A stretch of 45,747 nucleotides of DNA from Fredinandcohnia onubensis (GTDB taxonomy: Bacteria > Bacillota > Bacilli > Bacillales > Bacillaceae_L). Where the stretch lies: assembly GCF_031181385.1 (NCBI RefSeq), contig NZ_JAPSKV010000020.1, positions 1 to 45,747 of the forward strand, given 5' to 3'. The position numbers were made by a program, and so were the translations under genes. The notes beneath the pieces were generated by a model that saw nothing but the letters and a program-made list of their open reading frames with translations, made no database searches and was not told the origin of the DNA. Below, in pieces: positions 41,996 through 45,747 of this stretch (position 1 is the stretch's first letter; the number at the start of each line of letters is the position of its first letter).

Positions 41996-43873
41996 TTGAA
42001 GTTTTTAACGAATATAGACTTAGGAAAAAATGAATTACAAAATGCTAGAGTGCAAAACTTAGGAACTGCTCCCACAAATCCAGTACCAGGACAGATTTAT
42101 TTTAATACCACTGATAAAACTTATTATGGTTGGGACGGTTCCAACTGGATTGATTTAGGGGTCATTTTTAGTAATAAAGGCATACTTGATTCCATTACTG
42201 CAGCATTTACTACAGCACTAAAGTCTAAGTTGGATGGGATATCTACAGGTGCAAACAAAACAGAAAACAGTGCCGCTAACGGAAACATTAAAATAGATGG
42301 GGTGGAACAACAAGTTTATGTGCATCCAGCTGGTACTAACCCTCACAATACTACAAAAAGTGATGTGGGATTAGGGAATGTTGAGAATAAATCCTCAGCA
42401 ACCATCCGTAGCGAGATTACCAGTAAAAACGTAACAGATGGTCTCGGATTTACTCCGGTTAAAAATGGTGGCTCTACTCCTGAATTAAGAGCAGGAAATG
42501 AGACTGCAAGACCAACGGCTACTGGAAGTGGCATGGTTTATTTTGCAACGGACACAAAGAAAATTTGGAAAGATACAGCTACTGAAACATGGACACAGAT
42601 GGGTGGGCAAGATTCAATTGATTGGAGTGCTATTACTAACAAGCCAGGAACATTTACTCCACCGATTGCAAGCCAAACATCATTGGGAGGTATTAAGGTT
42701 GGTGCAAACTTGTCCATCACCGAGGATGGAGTCCTTAACGCAAATGACAATCCTGCAACGTTTATTCGCAAACAAGAGCGATTTGTAGTGGGCGTAGGAC
42801 AAACAGTATTCAACTTGACAAAAGGTACGTATAAACCAAATACAGGTGCAATTACGTGGTTCTTAAATGGCGACAAGCAGGATGATCGAGCATTAACTGA
42901 AACATCATCGACAAGTGTGGCATTACCTACAGGTCTACCGGAAGGCGGAGAAATACTATTTGAGTACTTTGAAGTTATAAGTATGAGCCCATTTCCATAT
43001 CATGCAAGTGAGCATCTATCAGATGGGGCAGATCCAATACCATTAGTAACCTCGACAGCTGATGGACTTGCGAGAAAAGAGGACAAGTCCAAGCTTGATG
43101 GAATTGAAGCAGGAGCAAATAAGTATGTTCACCCTTCTTCACATCCTGCAAGCATGATAACAGGACTTGCCACAGTAGCAACGAGTGGTAGTTACAACGA
43201 CTTAAGCAATAAACCATCACTTGGTACAGCAGCATCTAAAAACACTGGAACAGCTAATGGAAATGTCCCTATAATAGGCTCCGATGGAAAACTTGATGCA
43301 TCAATTATGCCAGCAATTGCCGTAACAGATACATTTGTTGTTAACTCTCAAACGGCCATGTTAGCTTTAATTGCCCAAACAGGTGATGTTTGTGTAAGAA
43401 CCGACTTAAATAAATCATTCATCCTTAAAGCTGTACCAGCTAGCACACTAGTAAACTGGCAAGAACTATTGACCCCTACTGATGTAGTTACATCTGTAGC
43501 AGGAAAAACAGGCGCTGTCACATTAACAAAAAATGATGTGGGGCTTAGTAATGTTGATAATGTTCAACAAGCGCCTAAAGCAGATTTTGATAACCATAAT
43601 GGTGATAATACAAGGCACATAACAAGCGGTGAACGAACTGCTTGGAACAACAAGACTGATAAATATGCAGTAAATATCGGGAATGGTACCGCAACTTCCT
43701 TTACTGTTACTCATAATCTCGGATCACAAGATATCACTGTAACTTTAAGAGAAAATGCTAGTCCATATAATGTTGTTTTTACAGATATTCAAATAACTGA
43801 TGCAAACAATATTAAGCTACTATTTGCGCAGGCACCATCACTAAATCAATATAAAGTAGTTATTGTGGGGTGA
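41996..43873 (+). CDS. Tail fibre / receptor-binding protein
   Basis: A 625-aa modular fibre. N-terminal LGKNELQNARVQNLGTAPTN attaches it; then come repeated trimeric-fibre motifs (KSDVGLGNVENKS, KNDVGLSNVDNVQQAPKADF, DKSKLDGIEAGANKYVHP) and WDGSNWIDLG- and TWTQMG-type modules, and finally a beta-rich tip (VTHNLGSQDITVTLRENASP). It probably contacts the host surface. Start TTG 41996 with AAGGAGG upstream. Confidence 0.9.
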   Translation: MKFLTNIDLGKNELQNARVQNLGTAPTNPVPGQIYFNTTDKTYYGWDGSNWIDLGVIFSNKGILDSITAAFTTALKSKLDGISTGANKTENSAANGNIKIDGVEQQVYVHPAGTNPHNTTKSDVGLGNVENKSSATIRSEITSKNVTDGLGFTPVKNGGSTPELRAGNETARPTATGSGMVYFATDTKKIWKDTATETWTQMGGQDSIDWSAITNKPGTFTPPIASQTSLGGIKVGANLSITEDGVLNANDNPATFIRKQERFVVGVGQTVFNLTKGTYKPNTGAITWFLNGDKQDDRALTETSSTSVALPTGLPEGGEILFEYFEVISMSPFPYHASEHLSDGADPIPLVTSTADGLARKEDKSKLDGIEAGANKYVHPSSHPASMITGLATVATSGSYNDLSNKPSLGTAASKNTGTANGNVPIIGSDGKLDASIMPAIAVTDTFVVNSQTAMLALIAQTGDVCVRTDLNKSFILKAVPASTLVNWQELLTPTDVVTSVAGKTGAVTLTKNDVGLSNVDNVQQAPKADFDNHNGDNTRHITSGERTAWNNKTDKYAVNIGNGTATSFTVTHNLGSQDITVTLRENASPYNVVFTDIQITDANNIKLLFAQAPSLNQYKVVIVG

Positions 43874-43880
43874 TGATTAA

Positions 43881-44054
43881 GTGAAGGTTTTGGGAATTGA
43901 ATTTAAAATAGGAAACTTTGACGTATGGCATAAAGGCAATCTTACTAAACTATCACAATTGGAAAATGATCTAGGTGCCAGTGTTAAGGTCACAACAAGT
44001 GCAACAGCTCCGTCAAGTCCAGCTACCGGAGATTATTGGTATAAGGAGGTTTAA
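43881..44054 (+). CDS. 57-aa fibre-linker protein
   Basis: A small gene from GTG 43881 with GGGGTGAT six bases upstream, ending just at the ribosome binding site of the next gene. The product (MKVLGIEFKIGNFDVWHKGN, LTKLSQLENDLGASVKVTTS, ATAPSSPATGDYWYKEV) combines the TKLSQLENDLG fibre motif and a GDYWYK end like other fibre modules here. Likely a small structural tail component. Confidence 0.72.
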   Translation: MKVLGIEFKIGNFDVWHKGNLTKLSQLENDLGASVKVTTSATAPSSPATGDYWYKEV

Positions 44055-44057
44055 TTT

Positions 44058-44399
44058 ATGGCTGATAAAAATATACAAATGACTCAACGTAATACCGCTA
44101 ACACCGGATGGGATAATCTATTTCCTATAACAAAGGCTGTTAATGTAAATGGAATTGCCTCAGGAAAACAATCAATTACGGGAAATGGCACTGTGTCCTT
44201 AAGTGCAAATATTACTTTCCCTAAAGCTTTTTCCGAACCTCCTACAATGGTTGGAAACGATTTGAAGGGTGCTTCTGCAAATGTTGGTTTCACTAACATT
44301 ACAACAACAGGTTGTACACTACATGCCTTTCGTGTAGCTGCAGGCTCGTTTACATCCGGTGGAGATTATGAATTCTCCTGGTTAGCAATTGGAAAATAA
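44058..44399 (+). CDS. Phage adhesin-like protein (H-type-lectin-like domain)
   Basis: A 113-aa beta-rich protein. The C-terminal 70 residues (FPKAFSEPPTMVGNDLKGAS, TTGCTLHAFRVAAGSFTSGG, DYEFSWLAIGK) have the H-type lectin pattern often found at fibre tips. It probably takes part in host binding. AAGGAGG precedes ATG 44058. Confidence 0.75.
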   Translation: MADKNIQMTQRNTANTGWDNLFPITKAVNVNGIASGKQSITGNGTVSLSANITFPKAFSEPPTMVGNDLKGASANVGFTNITTTGCTLHAFRVAAGSFTSGGDYEFSWLAIGK

Positions 44400-44410
44400 G
44401 GAGTGATTTG

Positions 44411-44776
44411 ATGATTACAGAACATATTGTAGAAGGTTCGAAGGCTACTAGTTTCCATGATTTTAGGATTACTACTAATGGGATGAATTTGATTGTGACT
44501 AACGGATCCTACTTCCGTGGGGGGAATGAAATATTTTCCGGAACTAATGATGCAATTATACAGATTCCCTCACCTTCTCAATTAACACATTATGAAATAT
44601 GGCTAACTGAAACAGGATTAGTAGCGTTAGAACGTACGGATACCCAGGTGTTTAATGTAGTAGAAAATCCGATTGACCGTTTGGCATGGTTTTCCGTTCC
44701 TGAAAATTGCACAAATCTTGAAAAGGGTGAAATTTATCTTGTAAAGGTGGTGTTACCTCATGCAGGTGACAATTAA
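44411..44776 (+). CDS. Tail-region protein of unknown function
   Basis: A 121-aa beta-rich protein (EGSKATSFHDFRITTNGMNL, VTNGSYFRGGNEIFSG, LTHYEIWLTETGLVALERTD). Location among fibre genes suggests a tail or receptor-binding accessory. ATG 44411 is preferred over TTG 44408, with AAGGAGTGA upstream. Its end overlaps the next gene by 17 bases. Confidence 0.75.
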   Translation: MITEHIVEGSKATSFHDFRITTNGMNLIVTNGSYFRGGNEIFSGTNDAIIQIPSPSQLTHYEIWLTETGLVALERTDTQVFNVVENPIDRLAWFSVPENCTNLEKGEIYLVKVVLPHAGDN

Positions 44777-44948
44777 GCAGGGCTTACCTATTGAGAAAGA
44801 TCCTGATTTAGTTAAAGAATTAGGTGAACAACTTGCTCAAGAGAAGATAAAAAATATGCAATTAAGTACACAGGTTAGTAATTTAGGACAACAACTTGCA
44901 ATGGTAAAGCTTGATGTCATGAAAATCAAAGGAGGGCAATCTTCATGA
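44760..44948 (+). CDS. Small coiled-coil protein before xkdX
   Basis: A 62-aa helical protein with heptad pattern (LVKELGEQLAQEKIKNMQLS, TQVSNLGQQLAMVKLDVMKI). Small coiled-coil genes of this kind often precede xkdX in Bacillus phages. The start overlaps the previous gene, and its stop overlaps the xkdX start by four bases. Confidence 0.72.
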   Translation: MQVTIKQGLPIEKDPDLVKELGEQLAQEKIKNMQLSTQVSNLGQQLAMVKLDVMKIKGGQSS

Positions 44949-45103
44949 AATCGCCAAATTATAGTTTTTGGAAAATGGCATTTGATTATAATTGGGTGGA
45001 TGCTGAGCTTCTCAAGGGAGCAGTTGTCACAGATTCTAATCCATATGGAGAAATAACAGTAGATGAATATCAAGAAATCACAGAAGAGCCATACGCAGCG
45101 TAG
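44945..45103 (+). CDS. xkdX: XkdX-family phage protein
   Basis: A 52-aa protein: MKSPNYSFWKMAFDYNWVDA, ELLKGAVVTDSNPYGEITVD, EYQEITEEPYAA. The FWKxAFDYxWVxxxxLxxAV... pattern and the ITxDEYxEIT end are diagnostic of the XkdX family, found near tail fibre and lysis genes; function unknown. AGGAGG precedes ATG 44945. Its last codons and stop are inside a terminator hairpin. Confidence 0.85.
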   Translation: MKSPNYSFWKMAFDYNWVDAELLKGAVVTDSNPYGEITVDEYQEITEEPYAA

Positions 45104-45115
45104 GCTTTTTTATTT
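45087..45115 (+). terminator. Terminator overlapping the xkdX stop codon
   Basis: AGCC-A-TACG, loop CAG, CGTA-GGCT, followed by six T. It ends the fibre genes before the lysis genes; the stop codon TAG is within its right arm. Confidence 0.85.
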
Positions 45116-45138
45116 TACCTTGAAAGGGTGAGAGAAGT

Positions 45139-45423
45139 TTGACAGTCGAACTAGGGGTTTTGATTGGAGTTTTGTCACTTATAATTGCATTCCAAACTTA
45201 TTCGTTAAACAAAGCTAAGTCCATCAAGTCAGATGGACAAGAGAGCGCGGAATTAAAGGCTGAACTTGGTTATATTCGTAAAGGTGTAGATGACATTCGA
45301 ATTGATTCAAAAGCTAATGAAAAAGCATTGAATCACTTAGGGGAACGCGTCACACGAGTTGAAGAATCAAGCAAACAAGCTCACAAAAGGCTTGATAATT
45401 TAGAGAGTAAGGGAGAGATATAG
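45139..45423 (+). CDS. XhlA-like lysis-associated membrane protein
   Basis: A 94-aa protein with an N-terminal membrane helix (LGVLIGVLSLIIAFQTY, about residues 5-21) and a long C-terminal coiled coil (IRIDSKANEKALNHLGERVT, RVEESSKQAHKRLDNLESKG). This arrangement resembles XhlA-type proteins that work with the holin in PBSX lysis, though their membrane helix is usually C-terminal, so the family link is tentative. Start TTG 45139 with AAAGGGTGAG upstream. Confidence 0.72.
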   Translation: MTVELGVLIGVLSLIIAFQTYSLNKAKSIKSDGQESAELKAELGYIRKGVDDIRIDSKANEKALNHLGERVTRVEESSKQAHKRLDNLESKGEI

Positions 45424-45424
45424 A

Positions 45425-45652
45425 ATGGATAAAGCAAGTGTTGGGCGTTTTTCATTTTTAGTCGTGGCAGTTATAAATGCCGTGTTGAATCTATTAGGAT
45501 ATCAAACTATTCCAGATGAGTTCGTTAATGATGTGGTCGCGGTTATTTCCGGGGCCTATTTTATTTATGCTGCTTGGAAGAACAACTATCTAAGTAAAAA
45601 AGGACAGCTGCAGAAGAAAGTGTTACAAGCTCAAGGGTTAGCAAAAAAGTAA
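45425..45652 (+). CDS. Phage holin (SPP1-type)
   Basis: A 75-aa protein with two membrane helices (RFSFLVVAVINAVLNLLGY and VVAVISGAYFIYAAW) and a Lys-rich C-terminus (YLSKKGQLQKKVLQAQGLAK). The motif NxxLxxxGxxxIPxxxVxxVV and AAWKNN matches the SPP1-family holins, which make membrane lesions that release the lysin. It starts one base after the previous stop. Confidence 0.88.
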   Translation: MDKASVGRFSFLVVAVINAVLNLLGYQTIPDEFVNDVVAVISGAYFIYAAWKNNYLSKKGQLQKKVLQAQGLAKK

Positions 45653-45723
45653 TCAATTAAATACGAATTCGTACCAAAAACCAAACAAATTCATAAACTG
45701 ATGAAAAAGGAGATTGATCCATA

Positions 45724-45747
45724 ATGAACTGGATACAGGATGCAGGT
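45724..45747 (+). CDS. Probable endolysin, only first eight codons in window
   Basis: ATG 45724 follows AAAAAGGAG by about twelve bases and encodes MNWIQDAG before the window ends. Its position after the holin makes a cell-wall lysin the likely product, but the sequence shown is too short to identify the type. Confidence 0.5.

Larger units (their letters stand above)
13139..45747. mobile_element. Temperate siphophage prophage (left end to lysis genes, truncated by window)
   Basis: A continuous phage gene set starts right after groEL: integrase, lysogeny control, recombination, replication, terminase, portal, head, tail, fibre, holin and the start of a probable lysin. Order is standard for a Firmicutes siphophage. 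Early and packaging genes (YqaI-, YqaJ-, RecT-, XtrA-, Xpf-, XtmA/B-like) resemble PBSX and the skin element; head-tail genes resemble SPP1/TP901-1 types. All core genes seen are intact, so the prophage may be functional. The right end and attR are not in the window. Confidence 0.95.

Noticed and set aside
45653-45723. Right attachment site or prophage end
   Set aside because: The window stops within the lysis genes; nothing here repeats the left junction.

Overview
The window looks like chromosomal DNA of a low-GC Gram-positive of the family Bacillaceae. The evidence is the gene order thiL-tsaE-tsaB-rimI-tsaD / ydiF / moaC-rex-tatA-tatC / ydiK-ydiL / groES-groEL, which matches Bacillus subtilis, plus strong AGGAGG ribosome binding sites, a CIRCE operator before groES, and frequent TTG and GTG starts. 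It is not obviously B. subtilis itself: dispersed repeats and a prophage are present. No database search was possible, so the species is not assigned.

Host part (1-13138). The window opens with a 5S rRNA gene followed by initiator tRNA-fMet and tRNA-Asp, the tail of an rRNA operon. An 840-base stretch without genes follows; it holds about ten tandem 52-base units, each with a small inverted repeat. Then comes thiL (thiamine phosphate kinase) and the t6A tRNA-modification genes tsaE, tsaB and tsaD with the acetyltransferase rimI. The tsaD-ydiF intergenic region carries a dense DnaA-box cluster and one of two copies of a roughly 105-base hairpin-rich element; the other copy lies between thiL and tsaE. 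ydiF (ABC-F ATPase), moaC (molybdopterin), rex (redox repressor), a minimal Tat translocase (tatA-tatC), two membrane proteins (ydiK, ydiL) and the HrcA/CIRCE-controlled groES-groEL operon complete the host segment.

Prophage part (about 13139 to the right edge, incomplete). A temperate siphophage genome is inserted directly after groEL, apparently splitting the groEL terminator. Leftward genes are integrase, a small unknown protein, an ImmA/IrrE-type metallopeptidase and an Xre/CI-like repressor. The divergent control region has a regular array of operators and a consensus rightward promoter. Rightward early genes are a Cro-like protein, small regulators, an antirepressor, a possible structured RNA, a YqaJ exonuclease with RecT recombinase, a DnaD-like replication initiator carrying in-gene 12-bp iterons (probable phage origin), several small proteins and a RusA resolvase. 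A two-gene leftward cassette (59-aa protein and CBO0543-like membrane protein) interrupts this region. After a structured leader come XtrA-like, unknown and sigma-like Xpf genes. The late module is terS, terL, portal, head morphogenesis protein, a Prp-like cysteine protease, scaffold, capsid, connector and closure proteins, major tail protein, a tail-assembly-chaperone pair probably joined by frameshifting, tape measure, Dit, baseplate and fibre genes, XkdX, XhlA-like protein, holin, and the first codons of a probable lysin at the edge. Early and terminase genes resemble the PBSX/skin family; head and tail genes resemble SPP1/TP901-1-type siphophages.

The most interesting leads are: (a) a phage-encoded Prp-like protease just upstream of scaffold and capsid genes that share the N-terminal motif VNIKQFD, kept at protein level despite synonymous drift; (b) six in-gene iterons with exact 12-bp spacing next to an A-rich tract; (c) two structured non-coding segments in the prophage early region, one with a 16-bp stem and one with a pseudoknot-like arrangement; (d) the covarying dispersed repeat and the 52-base tandem hairpin array in the host part.
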